Source of the DNA: Aquimonas sp.
GTDB taxonomy: Bacteria; Pseudomonadota; Gammaproteobacteria; Xanthomonadales; Xanthomonadaceae
DNA length: 64,000 bases
Assembly (NCBI GenBank): GCA_022241605.1
Contig: JAKOMQ010000013.1
Location: 1 to 64,000, forward strand
Direction: 5' to 3'
Positions 15,586-23,891 of the stretch are shown here, piece after piece. Below the pieces are notes generated by a model. It made no database searches, was not told where the DNA came from, and saw only the letters and a list, made by a program, of their open reading frames with translations. Position 1 is the first letter of the stretch; each line of letters begins with the position of its first letter. A program made the translations under genes and the position numbers.

Positions 15586-16671
15586 ATGCAATCGCCGCTT
15601 CGCTATCGCTTCAATAGTCTGCTGCACACCGTCCTACTGCTCTTGCTGTGCGTTGCGGGCACGTCATCGGCGCAGACCGCGCCGAACTTCGGACAGGCCG
15701 GCAGCTTCGGCGTGATCGGCGGCTCGGCGGTGACAAATACCGGCCCGACCATCGTATTTGGCGATCTTGGCGTCAGCCCTGGGACCGCGGTCAGCGGGTT
15801 TCCGCCCGGCATCGTCAACGGCGTGCTGCACAACGCCGACGCGGTGGCCATGCAGGCGCAGGCCGACGTGGTCATCGCCTACGACAGCCTGGCGAACCAA
15901 CCCTTCAACACCGACCTCACCGGACAGGACCTGGGCGGCCTGAGCTTGACCCCCGGGGTGTACCGCTTCTCGACCTCCGCACAGCTCACCGGAACCCTGA
16001 CCTTCGACGCCCAGGGCGATCCCAATGCGGTGTTCATCGTGCAGATCGGCAGCACCCTGACCACCGCCAGCAATGCGGTGGTGCGGGTCATCAACGGAGG
16101 CAGCGGCTGCAACGTGTTCTGGCAGGTCGGCAGTTCAGCGACGCTGGGCACTGGAACCGCCTTCATCGGCCACATCGTGGCGCTGAGCAGCATCACCCTC
16201 AACACCGGTGCAAATACGGCCGGGCGGCTGCTGGCGCGCAACGGCGCGGTCACTCTCGACAGCAACGTGGTTGCGGCGTGCACCTCTGCGGGCGGCGGCT
16301 GCCCGACGCTGGCGCTGGAGCCCGCTGCGCTTGCCGATGCGCAGATCGGGCTTCCCTACAGTCAGGCCCTGCTCGCCAGCGGCGGCGCGGCGCCCTACAT
16401 CTACACGCTGGTGGCCGACAGTCTGCCCTCCGGCATGACGCTGTCGCCTGCTGGCCTGATCAGCGGCACGCCGCTCGCGCTCGGCAGCAGTGCGTTTACG
16501 GTGCGGGCTACCGATGCCAACGGCTGCCTGATCACGCGCAGATACACGATCGTGGTGGGCGCCAATACGATCGGCCAGGCGCCGCGGACGGTGCCGACCC
16601 TGCCAGCGTCCGGACTGCTGCTGCTGATCGCAGCCTTTGGGCTGACAGGCTTGCTAACCCTGCGTCGGTGA
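15586..16671 (+). CDS. Ice-binding-like (DUF3494) secreted protein with Ig-like domain and IPTL-type sorting tail
   Basis: The 361-residue protein has a signal peptide (TVLLLLLCVAGTSSAQ), then a DUF3494 domain at about residues 35-235. Its signatures are SFGVIGGSAVTNTGPTIVFG, LTPGVYRFSTSAQLTGTLTF, DPNAVFIVQIGSTLTTASNA and CNVFWQVGSSATLGTGTAF. Members of this family bind ice crystals. Residues about 245-325 form a putative Ig-like domain (GLPYSQALLASGGAAPY, LPSGMTLSPAGLISGTP). The C-terminus VPTLPASGLLLLIAAFGL plus TLRR resembles an IPTL-CTERM sorting signal, which suggests exosortase-type surface display. GGAGG lies 9 bases before the ATG. The role may be adhesion or freeze protection. Confidence 0.85.
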   Translation: MQSPLRYRFNSLLHTVLLLLLCVAGTSSAQTAPNFGQAGSFGVIGGSAVTNTGPTIVFGDLGVSPGTAVSGFPPGIVNGVLHNADAVAMQAQADVVIAYDSLANQPFNTDLTGQDLGGLSLTPGVYRFSTSAQLTGTLTFDAQGDPNAVFIVQIGSTLTTASNAVVRVINGGSGCNVFWQVGSSATLGTGTAFIGHIVALSSITLNTGANTAGRLLARNGAVTLDSNVVAACTSAGGGCPTLALEPAALADAQIGLPYSQALLASGGAAPYIYTLVADSLPSGMTLSPAGLISGTPLALGSSAFTVRATDANGCLITRRYTIVVGANTIGQAPRTVPTLPASGLLLLIAAFGLTGLLTLRR

Positions 16672-16795
16672 CGGGGCGGGGGTGGCTCGCCAAGGAGGCG
16701 CGCCACGCGAACGCTGAGGCAGGGGGGCGAACGGCGCGGGCGCGTTGGCGCCGTTCAATCACTACGGCTCATCGCCCACAGTGCGCCGCAGGATC

Positions 16796-17599
16796 CTAGT
16801 CCTTGCCCTCCTTCGGCACCCCCTCCAGGGCAGCGGCAGGAAGAGTAGCGGTAGGAATGGCGGCCACGTCGGTGATGATCTGGCGCTGGGGCATGTAGTC
16901 CAGCAGCATCTCCGTTTCACGCTTCACGACGCTGTAGCACTCGCAGCTCAGCCGTTCGAGTTTGGGGCGGTCCAGCACCCGGATCCGCCCGCGCGAATAG
17001 GAGACCACCCCCAGGCTCTGCAGCTTGGAGGCCGCCTGGGTGACGCCCTCGCGGCGCACGCCAAGCATGTTGGCGATGAACTCCTGGGTCATGGTCAGCT
17101 CGTCATGTTCCAGCCGATCGATCGACAGCAGCAACCAGCGGCAGAGCTGCTGATCAATGGAGTGGTGGCGGTTGCAGACCGCGGTCTGCGAGACCTGGGT
17201 GATCAGCGCCTGGGTATAGCGCAGCATCAGCAGCAGCAGCTGGCCGTGGCGATTGAACTCTTCCTTTACCCGCACCCGCGGCAGCCGATACGCATAGCCC
17301 GCGCTTTGCACTACCGAGCGGCTGGGCGTGCTCTCGCCGCCCAGGAACAGCGTGATGCCCAGCAGACCCTCGTTGCCGACCACGGAAATGGCGGTCGACG
17401 TGCCGTTTTCCATCAGGTACTGCAGCGAGACGATGGAATCGGTAGGGAAGTAGACGTGCCGCATCGGGCGCCGCGACTCGTATAGCAGCGCCCGCAGCGG
17501 CAACTCGACCAGCTCCAGATTATCGAACAAGCGCCCCTGCACTTCGGGCGAAAGGGCTGCGAGTAGGTGGTTTTGTTGCGGCTCGGGCTTGCTGGGCAT
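16796..17599 (-). CDS. Crp/Fnr-family transcriptional regulator
   Basis: The 267-residue protein has an N-terminal cyclic-nucleotide-binding-like beta-barrel (residues about 15-130, with VYFPTDSIVSLQYLMENG and VVGNEGLLGITLFLGGE) and a C-terminal winged helix with TMTQEFIANMLGVRREGVTQ and LGVVSYSRGRIRVLDR. It lacks the Fnr cysteine cluster and the usual cAMP-contacting RE(S/T) pattern. Similar proteins are common in proteobacteria as regulators of unknown signal. About 40 residues follow the helix-turn-helix and end in an Ala/Pro-rich tail. Targets are unknown. Confidence 0.85.
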   Translation of the reverse strand: MPSKPEPQQNHLLAALSPEVQGRLFDNLELVELPLRALLYESRRPMRHVYFPTDSIVSLQYLMENGTSTAISVVGNEGLLGITLFLGGESTPSRSVVQSAGYAYRLPRVRVKEEFNRHGQLLLLMLRYTQALITQVSQTAVCNRHHSIDQQLCRWLLLSIDRLEHDELTMTQEFIANMLGVRREGVTQAASKLQSLGVVSYSRGRIRVLDRPKLERLSCECYSVVKRETEMLLDYMPQRQIITDVAAIPTATLPAAALEGVPKEGKD

Positions 17600-18046
17600 T
17601 GATAGGCTTCTGAGCTGTGGAGCAATGGGAGCGGCTGCCGGGCACAGCTCGCCTCTAGGTGAACGCGCAGCGGCTGCGAAGAACGCACGAACGTGTGGTG
17701 CCGCCTGTCAGCCCGAGAAAGACAGCACCGGCCATCGCCATGGCGGCGCCGTCATGCAAAGACTGCGCCCGAAACTCCGCCGGACCCGTCTGCCGCCCGC
17801 GCGGATCAGCCGCGCGGAATCATGCGCCGAAAACCCTCGCCTGTGGAGGCCCGGCCCTTCTGCGCCGGCTCAGGCGCGAATTGAGGCCCCGCAAACAGCC
17901 GGCCCAACGCGCACGTAGCCGGCGGCGCCGGCGCGCGCTGGCCGAAGCACGTGATCCCAGACTGAGGCAGACCCTGCCAGCGAGGGCGTCGTGCGAAGAC
18001 CGGCAGTGCGGCCTCGTCAAGCGGCGGCGCCGCAGTGCTGCCAGGC
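17600..18046. other. Intergenic region, no gene recognised
   Basis: These 447 bases separate the Crp/Fnr gene from the end of the next minus-strand gene. Short open frames exist on both strands, but none has a recognisable domain or a convincing start. The region presumably contains the promoter of the Crp/Fnr gene near 17600-17700. I see no tRNA, repeat copy or clear terminator. Confidence 0.4.
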
Positions 18047-19105
18047 TCAGTCGAACTCGGCGCTCATCGCGCGCGGCGCGGGCGGGGCGCGATCGATTTC
18101 CAGCGGCTTTCGGCACTCGCTGTCGAAGCGTCTGCGCAGCTTGAGCCAGTCGCCCTGCTCAGTCGCTTCGACGATTGACTGCCACAAGGCCTGGCACTCA
18201 GCCGCCTCGGCCGGGTTCAGCGTCGTCGGATCGTTGAGCTCTACCGCCTCATCGATCCGGCCCCAGCTGCAGACCGGCGGCACCGCGGAGCAACGGAAGG
18301 ACTTGCTCCGGTTCTCGTAGGTCGTCGCTTCCGAAAGCGTGACAAGGGCGTCTTCGCCGATTGATCTGACGGGCTTCCAGTCGGCATCGAAACGCGTGGG
18401 CGTGTAGTCCAGCGACGGCGGACGTCTGAAGGCAGACTCGGCGCCGGCGAGCCCCGGCGTCATGTAGCTGAACATGCGGTCCTCGCTCTCGACGGCTTGA
18501 ATGCCCCCAAGCACCGACTCGGGCAGCGCGATGGAGCCGTCGCTGCGGAACAAGCGGACCGCAGGCTCAGCGGCATCGGCAGTCGCCGGCACGGCCTCGG
18601 CTTCGCGCGGCTCGACACCTGAAGGAGCCGCAACCGCGCGCGCCTTGCCCGGCGGCGCGACAGATGTCGGCGGAGGCTCAGTCGCCAGGCGGGGCGGAGC
18701 CGTCCGCCGCGGCATCGCTGCCGTTGCAGGCGGCTCGACAACGGCCTGCAGGGCCACATCACCCGCACCGCCCATCGTCGTCTGCTCGACAAACAGGAGC
18801 TCAAGGCCGCCCGTCACCATATCGGTGACGGCTGCCGCAGCGCGCGCGGCGCTCGTCGATGCAGGCATCCACGCGCTGGGCGGGACCATCAGGTGCACCA
18901 GCACGGCGAGGTGCAGGGAAAGCGCCAGCGCTATTCCACCGATCCGGCTCCATTGCAGCGATGGCGGCTCGGCGGCCGCGGCCAGCGCAGTCCGCAGCGA
19001 CCCGATCCGCGGCCACATTGCGTCAGCGTCGCCATCGGCATCGCGGACGGCGACTGCGCTGGGTTTGGTCGCCGCGGCGGACGCGCGCTTCGATGTCTGG
19101 GTCAT
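18047..19105 (-). CDS. Hypothetical membrane-anchored protein with TonB-like layout
   Basis: The 352-residue protein has a charged N-terminus of about 50 residues, one hydrophobic helix (IALALSLHLAVLVHLMVPP), and then a long Pro/Ala-rich region (about residues 120-180, with PRRTAPPRLATEPPPTSVAPP). The C-terminal half is more ordered and contains two cysteines in SFRCSAVPPVCSW, a third in EAAECQALW and a fourth in SECRKP. The helix-plus-proline-linker layout recalls TonB, but I see no TonB C-terminal fold. The function is unknown and the cysteines suggest a periplasmic domain. Confidence 0.6.
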   Translation of the reverse strand: MTQTSKRASAAATKPSAVAVRDADGDADAMWPRIGSLRTALAAAAEPPSLQWSRIGGIALALSLHLAVLVHLMVPPSAWMPASTSAARAAAAVTDMVTGGLELLFVEQTTMGGAGDVALQAVVEPPATAAMPRRTAPPRLATEPPPTSVAPPGKARAVAAPSGVEPREAEAVPATADAAEPAVRLFRSDGSIALPESVLGGIQAVESEDRMFSYMTPGLAGAESAFRRPPSLDYTPTRFDADWKPVRSIGEDALVTLSEATTYENRSKSFRCSAVPPVCSWGRIDEAVELNDPTTLNPAEAAECQALWQSIVEATEQGDWLKLRRRFDSECRKPLEIDRAPPAPRAMSAEFD

Positions 19106-19569
19106 TCGCTATCCATGCGAGGGCTGCGCGGCGCGATACACATCGGCCGATGCAGCAGCACCCCACGCAATCCCCGGGGCGCCGCGATGCTACGTCGCTG
19201 ACGAATCCGCTGTGCTAAGAATTCGCTAGCGTGCGCAGACGACCGGCAAGTGGCCTGGAGCGCGAGCCGGTCACGCGCGTTCGGCCACATCGATCGCTGC
19301 CGTGCTCGCCCGTCAAGGGTCGTAGCCGAGGGTCAACGAGCAGACACGGCACCGCCGAGACATCTCCGCAAAGCGACGCAACCCCGCGTGCTGCCAGCCG
19401 AGGCCCCAGACACGAGTCCGGCGAAGCTGACCCGAGGAATCGTCCAATCGATCAGATTCAAGCGCTCAAGCGCTGAGCGAGCCTGCTCGCGACCAGCTCG
19501 CTCGACCGTCATCTGACGCAACGCTCGCCTGCAAGCCGGCTCTGCAAACAGCCCACGCAGAGCGCAGCG
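19106..19569. other. Gene-free stretch before the family 2 repeat
   Basis: No open frame in these 464 bases looks coding. Together with the repeats at 19570-19778 they form a 713-base gap between two minus-strand genes. The sequence is GC-rich, with many short imperfect repeats, and has no obvious terminator. Confidence 0.4.
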
Positions 19570-19733
19570 CTAGTGTAGTCATGCGTACGTTGCGGACAGT
19601 CGCTGCGAGCGGATTCGTGTGGCTGGCAGGGCGCGTCGATGAGTCATGGCAACGCTATGGCGAGAACGAGAATCGCTGTCAGTCTTTCCGAAGACGCCGC
19701 GGATACGTTGGCTCAAGTGCGAATCACTGCCCT
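19570..19733 (+). repeat. Family 2 dispersed repeat, copy 1
   Basis: This stretch of about 164 bp is roughly 85% identical by eye to 50210-50375, in the same orientation. Shared blocks include CAGTCGCTGCGAGCGGATT, AGTCATGGCA, CGCTGTCAG and GACGCCGCGGATACGTT. It starts with CTAGTGTAGT, the same terminal motif as the other copy, but the right-hand inverted copy of that motif is degraded here. It is probably a non-autonomous mobile or REP-like element. Confidence 0.7.
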
Positions 19734-19744
19734 CGCCTCCGGCC

Positions 19745-19778
19745 GCTCTAGGAATCCCGAATCGCGAATCCCGGCCTC
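19745..19778. repeat. Family 3 GATTC-rich repeat, single arm
   Basis: The sequence GGAATCCCGAATCGCGAATC followed by CCGGCC matches, in reverse, the arms of the inverted repeat between dnaK and dnaJ. Only one arm is present here. It lies just after the family 2 copy. Confidence 0.5.
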
Positions 19779-19818
19779 TGCACAGCGGCACTACTGGCGA
19801 CCACTCGCCAGACGGCGA

Positions 19819-20901
19819 TCAGTCGGCAGCGAGCTCTGGCGCGCCCTCGGCCTCCACGCCCTCGACCGCATCGTTGTCGAAGGCGTCCTCATCGATATCA
19901 TCCGGCCCCAGCACGCGATAGCCCCGCGCTTCGAGGGTGGCCAGCAGGCCGTCGGGGGCCGTGTCCAGCAGCAATCCGATCGACACGGCGCTCACCGTAG
20001 TGCGGTGGGCGGCCAGCGCCTGCTCCGCCGCCTCAAGCCAACTCACAAGCGACTTGGCGCGCACGTCGTCCAGTCCAAACTGCTGCAGCACTGGTGCACT
20101 GGTCAGCGCGCCAATGCAGGCGCTGGCAGGATCGGAATCGTGCAGTGCGCGCAGGGCCTCGACGTCGCCGATGGCCCAGGCTTCGGCACGCGCGCCCAGC
20201 AGGGAAAGATCGCTCTCCAGCCGATCAAGAGTGCGCTCGAAGCACTCGATGTCGTCCAGCTCGCCGCGCTTGAAGTCACGCAAGGCCTGGCGCGGCTCGT
20301 CGAGGGTCAGCGCAAAGTTCGCGGACAGATAGGGCAGATCACGGCGCTTGCGGACCTTGCTGATGTGCTCGCCTACCGGCGACTCGAAGGACAGGCCGAT
20401 ACCCTCAACGGCCTTGCTGTGCAGCTTCTCCGCCGCGAACACCGGCCGCCAGCGCTCCACGCCGCGATCGCGTCCGAGGTGTTCGGCCTTGAGCTCGCTC
20501 CAGCGCGCATACAGCTCAGGCGAGAGCACGTCGGCCAGCCGCTCGCGCCCGGGCAGCTTGCGCGCCCCCAGCATCGAGGGCACCAGAGTCAAGGCATGCA
20601 GCCTGCCGCGGCCGGTACTCAGGGAAAAGCCCGGGGGGCCGAGGATGGCGTCGGCCTCCTCCAGACGCGCATCCAGTTCAGCCGAGCGCCACTGCATCCG
20701 CTCGGGCAGCGGGCTCAGCGTACCGACCAGCCAAAGCACATGCTCCTCTCGACGCACCTGCCACAGCCCGGGGCCGGGCATCACGCCTTCGACATCCACT
20801 GCGGCCAGGGTGGGCGGGGCCTCCACGGGCGGCTCACTGGCCTCCACGGCGAGGGCGAACAGCAGGGACGCGAACACCGGAACGCAAAGGCGCAGGGGCA
20901 T
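19819..20901 (-). CDS. TraB/GumN-family secreted protein
   Basis: The 360-residue protein starts with a signal peptide (LCVPVFASLLFALAVEASE). The TraB/GumN opening follows as GLWQVRREEHVLWLVGTLSP, then ARLEEADAILGPPG and the mid-region LPYLSANFALTLDEPRQALRDF, DIECFERTLDRLESDL and the C-terminal GLLATLEARGYRV. The GTMH-type motif common in the family reads GTLSPLP here, so one putative metal-ligand histidine is missing. The C-terminus is very acidic (DDIDEDAFDNDAVEGVEAE). Family members are proposed metallo-enzymes or heme-related proteins; GumN lies in the Xanthomonas gum cluster. Function uncertain. Confidence 0.75.
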   Translation of the reverse strand: MPLRLCVPVFASLLFALAVEASEPPVEAPPTLAAVDVEGVMPGPGLWQVRREEHVLWLVGTLSPLPERMQWRSAELDARLEEADAILGPPGFSLSTGRGRLHALTLVPSMLGARKLPGRERLADVLSPELYARWSELKAEHLGRDRGVERWRPVFAAEKLHSKAVEGIGLSFESPVGEHISKVRKRRDLPYLSANFALTLDEPRQALRDFKRGELDDIECFERTLDRLESDLSLLGARAEAWAIGDVEALRALHDSDPASACIGALTSAPVLQQFGLDDVRAKSLVSWLEAAEQALAAHRTTVSAVSIGLLLDTAPDGLLATLEARGYRVLGPDDIDEDAFDNDAVEGVEAEGAPELAAD

Positions 20902-21177
20902 GGAGGTGCACGGAAGTGAAGGAGCGCGCAGGTTAGCGAGCGCGGCATTAAGCCGCAGTTACGCGGCGGCACGGCCTGCGCGGGGCGCTTTGGATTCGTT
21001 CATGTCGGTAGCATCGAGTGCCGGTGGACGGCCACGACCGCGTGCTGCTCGCGCTCAACAGCACCGGCGCCAGCGCCAGCGTCGGCATCCAGCGCGAAGT
21101 AATTGCCCACAATGAGCACAGCGGATGCACCGCGTTCGCCGGCGCATGCAACTTCAACCTGAACCTGCCCCAAGTCA

Positions 21178-21870
21178 TCATTCTCGTGATCGCGCCACCC
21201 GATTCCACTTGATGCTGCGATTGCGCCAGTGCGCACCGATGGTCTGGACGAACTCAGCGCGGACAAGCTTGGCGCGCGACAGCGTCCAGCCCTCGCCCTC
21301 TCGCTTGATCACGATGCCCTCCGGCGGGCCGCTGCGATAGCGGCTTTGCCGGGTTTCCAGGAGAGCACGTAGCGAGGCCTGCGTGACTTTGCCACGATGA
21401 AGGGTGGGGACACACACAAGCCCGAGAGTCTTGGTCAACTCATCGCGACGCGCGGTATCCCAGAACTGAGCGGCCTCGCGGTCGTAAACATCGAACACCA
21501 GAAACCAATCTGGCAAACCCGAGTAGGCCAACGAATGCCTTGCAGCACACCACTCGCCAAAGAGGATCAAACCTGGGGTCAGATGGTCCAGCAAAGCTTG
21601 CCGATGTTGCGCCAGCCAGGGTCCGAGTCGGGAAAACTGTCCCGTGAACGGCTCGACGAGGTACTGCCCTCGGTTCTGTGCGCGCAGCCCGCCCTGCGGC
21701 GATACCGACAGCCCCAGATTGGCGCCGTCGAGCTTTTCCTCCACCACCACGGCATCGGCAAGCAGTGCTGCAACCTGCTCCGGCGTCAGCACCTTGTCAT
21801 CGCGGGGCCTTCCCTCACCCAACCATGCGAGGTGTGGCGTATGGGGGAAACGGAAAAAATCTTCAGACAT
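21178..21870 (-). CDS. Rnl2-like RNA ligase
   Basis: The 230-residue protein has the full set of nucleotidyltransferase motifs. Motif I is VVEEKLDGANLG with the adenylated lysine at K46, motif III is LFGEWCAARHS (about 103-113), motif IIIa is DWFLVFDVYD (121-130), motif IV is PEGIVIKREGEG (about 183) and motif V is KLVRAEF (K201). It should seal 3'-OH/5'-phosphate RNA ends using ATP. It is short, with no obvious C-terminal specificity domain. It begins only 3 bases after the PIN gene in a tight operon with an AAA ATPase, which suggests that it repairs or modifies the RNA ends made by the PIN nuclease. The 276 bases downstream (20902-21177) show nothing I recognise. Confidence 0.88.
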   Translation of the reverse strand: MSEDFFRFPHTPHLAWLGEGRPRDDKVLTPEQVAALLADAVVVEEKLDGANLGLSVSPQGGLRAQNRGQYLVEPFTGQFSRLGPWLAQHRQALLDHLTPGLILFGEWCAARHSLAYSGLPDWFLVFDVYDREAAQFWDTARRDELTKTLGLVCVPTLHRGKVTQASLRALLETRQSRYRSGPPEGIVIKREGEGWTLSRAKLVRAEFVQTIGAHWRNRSIKWNRVARSRE

Positions 21871-21873
21871 CGA

Positions 21874-22410
21874 TCAACCGCTCGGCAGCGGGGGAATGGG
21901 ACTCCCGGGGAACTTGGCCTCATAGAACCTGAAAACATCCTCCGGGCAGAGAAAGTCCACGGAAACTCCCGTCACGGCGAGCGCTGCACTCCAGTTCAAC
22001 CACTTGCAGTCAGCGGCCTGCCATATCGGCGGCTTGTCCGGGTGCGAGTTGGCCACGGCCACGAACTTGCGGTCCGGTGGATCGAACTCAAGCTGTAGGT
22101 CATGATCGGGAAACTCATCGAAAAGATCCGCTTCTCGCTCGGTGACCGAGACGGTCTGAACACGACTCGAGTTGCTGGTGTTCTGTAGAAGCCACTTCAG
22201 AAACTTGTCACCCGCGCCCTTAGAGGCATTTGGCCGAGTCTTTCCCAGGTACTCGCCCAAGATGCGAAAGCCGTCATCCACCACCACAACGCCCTCCGCC
22301 TTAAGCGCCAGCAGCCGCCGCACGCAAATGGCGACGCAGTCTGGGCCGACACCGTCGTGCTGCTCGTTGGCCACCAGCAGCACGTTGGTGTCCACCACTA
22401 CCTTCATCAT
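21874..22410 (-). CDS. PIN-domain nuclease of an ATPase-PIN-ligase operon
   Basis: The 178-residue protein starts MMKVVVDTNVLLVANEQ. The acidic residues of a PIN active site are D7 (VVVDTNVLL), E53 (ILGEYLG), D113 (PPDRKFVAVA) and D134 (QAADCKWLNW). The spacing fits metal-dependent RNases of the PIN fold. The ATG overlaps the stop of the ATPase gene (ATGA), and the ligase gene follows after 3 bases, so the three are coupled. Standalone PIN proteins are often toxins, but here the partner is an ATPase rather than a small antitoxin. Confidence 0.85.
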   Translation of the reverse strand: MMKVVVDTNVLLVANEQHDGVGPDCVAICVRRLLALKAEGVVVVDDGFRILGEYLGKTRPNASKGAGDKFLKWLLQNTSNSSRVQTVSVTEREADLFDEFPDHDLQLEFDPPDRKFVAVANSHPDKPPIWQAADCKWLNWSAALAVTGVSVDFLCPEDVFRFYEAKFPGSPIPPLPSG

Positions 22411-23795
22411 CTCGACTCCGAGACTTGGGCTTTCTTGCGCTGCATGGCGGCCAAGGTACGCGCGGCGATATCTGCCATCTCATCGCCAAAGAAGTTCTCC
22501 GGCCAGTTCTCGATCTCGCCGAACATGTTAAGACGAAGCGGCTCAAGCTCGGCACCCGAACCCGTGCGGCGACAGAAGTAGATCGCCACATCCTGCTCAG
22601 AGAGATCGCCCTCAGCGATGCGTCGCTGGATACGATTCAGCATGTGCTCCGAGTGGCTTTCGATGATTAGCTGCACGCCGCGCAGCTTGCCGTTCTCCCT
22701 CGCCTTGATCGCCGCGATGAAGACATCGGCAAGCGCAGCCTGCACCTGCGGGTGCAGATGTATCTCGGGCTGCTCCATCCACACAGTCGAGTGCGGCTGG
22801 CAGTAGAAGGGCTGAGTGAGCGCCGGCAGCACCTGCGACACGCCAAAGCCCACGTCGGTCAACTTCACTTCGCTGCCGCTAGAGTGCGTCTTGAGGAGTA
22901 CTTCGTATTCCTTTCGCCCCTCAGCCACCGACTTGACTGTGAAGCTGTCAATGACTCCCAACTCTCTGAGCCATTTCGCGATGAAGGCATCAAAGGGATA
23001 GGACCGCTTGTTGAGGCCTCGACTCAGCTTACGGCCGAGGCTGCTGGCGGCGAGGATCGCCGCAATCGTGAGCTCGCCGCGCTGACCAACGCTCTCCGGC
23101 GTCTCACCCGACCAGGAGTAGATCCGCTTGGGGGGATCGCGCAGCGGGCCCAGGTAGTGGATGCCAGCCAGCGCAGCTTCCGTCTGCAACGCGAGATCGC
23201 TCAAGAAATCGGCATTCTGAAAGCGCGCGCGGCTTTGGTCTGAGATGCGGTAGAACTTGTCGGGCTCGTCCAGGGGCCAACCACGGCCGACGTTGCGCAC
23301 CAGCTTGATCTGATCCGAAGCGATATCGAGCTTGCCTTCCGGGCCGCGCGTGTAGTCAATCGCAAGTTCGCGCTGGCCCTCCCTCTTCAAGTCGTACCCA
23401 AGGTGCCGCACCAAGGGCTGCTCGCGCTTGTCTGCCTGCAAGGCCACCTTGATGCGCAGCTCGTCGCCACTGAAGCGCGCCTGGGACAGCGGATCGCGGA
23501 TCTCCATGCCGTGGGGCAGGTTCCAACCCAGCTCGAAGCGAAGGTCGCGCGACAGGTCGTGATTGTGGATGCACTCGGCAAAGGTGCCCAGCTCGATCAA
23601 AGAGTGCTCGTCGCCTAGGTGAAGGGCACGACGGCGATCAGCCGACAGGGCTGTTTGCTTCAGCGCCAGCAAAAGGTGTCCCAGGCTGCTCTTGCCGACG
23701 CTGTTGGCCCCGAAGATGACCGTAAGCGGCGCTAGACGCAGCGGACCTGAGTCGCCCCACGCCTTGAAGTTTTCGACGCGAAGGTGGGTGAGCAT
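22407..23795 (-). CDS. AAA15/DUF3696-type ATPase (COG4938-like)
   Basis: The 462-residue protein starts at the ATG at 23795 (MLTHLRVENFKAWGD). Walker A is GANSVGKS (residues 29-36), the signature-like region is DVGFGVSQVLPAL, Walker B is TVWMEQPEIHLHPQ, and the switch histidine is in LIIESHSEHML. The C-terminus carries the DUF3696-like segment EPLRLNMFGEIENWPENFF. These are SMC/RecF-like ATPases related to those in several defence systems; no TOPRIM nuclease is fused here. As the first gene of the operon it probably senses a signal and controls the PIN nuclease. It starts 96 bases after the proS stop, so it may have its own promoter there. Confidence 0.88.
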   Translation of the reverse strand: MLTHLRVENFKAWGDSGPLRLAPLTVIFGANSVGKSSLGHLLLALKQTALSADRRRALHLGDEHSLIELGTFAECIHNHDLSRDLRFELGWNLPHGMEIRDPLSQARFSGDELRIKVALQADKREQPLVRHLGYDLKREGQRELAIDYTRGPEGKLDIASDQIKLVRNVGRGWPLDEPDKFYRISDQSRARFQNADFLSDLALQTEAALAGIHYLGPLRDPPKRIYSWSGETPESVGQRGELTIAAILAASSLGRKLSRGLNKRSYPFDAFIAKWLRELGVIDSFTVKSVAEGRKEYEVLLKTHSSGSEVKLTDVGFGVSQVLPALTQPFYCQPHSTVWMEQPEIHLHPQVQAALADVFIAAIKARENGKLRGVQLIIESHSEHMLNRIQRRIAEGDLSEQDVAIYFCRRTGSGAELEPLRLNMFGEIENWPENFFGDEMADIAARTLAAMQRKKAQVSESR

Positions 23796-23891
23796 CAGTG
23801 CGTAGCTCCAGAGTTCGCGCGACCCCAAGATTCCGGCATCGCGCGCCGGTCTCGGAAATCACAGAGGCGTTTCGTGTCGTCCGCCGGGATG

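Noticed and set aside
21000-21266. Minus-strand frame of 88 codons downstream of and overlapping the RNA ligase gene, possibly a fourth gene of that operon.
   Set aside because: It overlaps the ligase C-terminus, has no motif and no ribosome-binding site.
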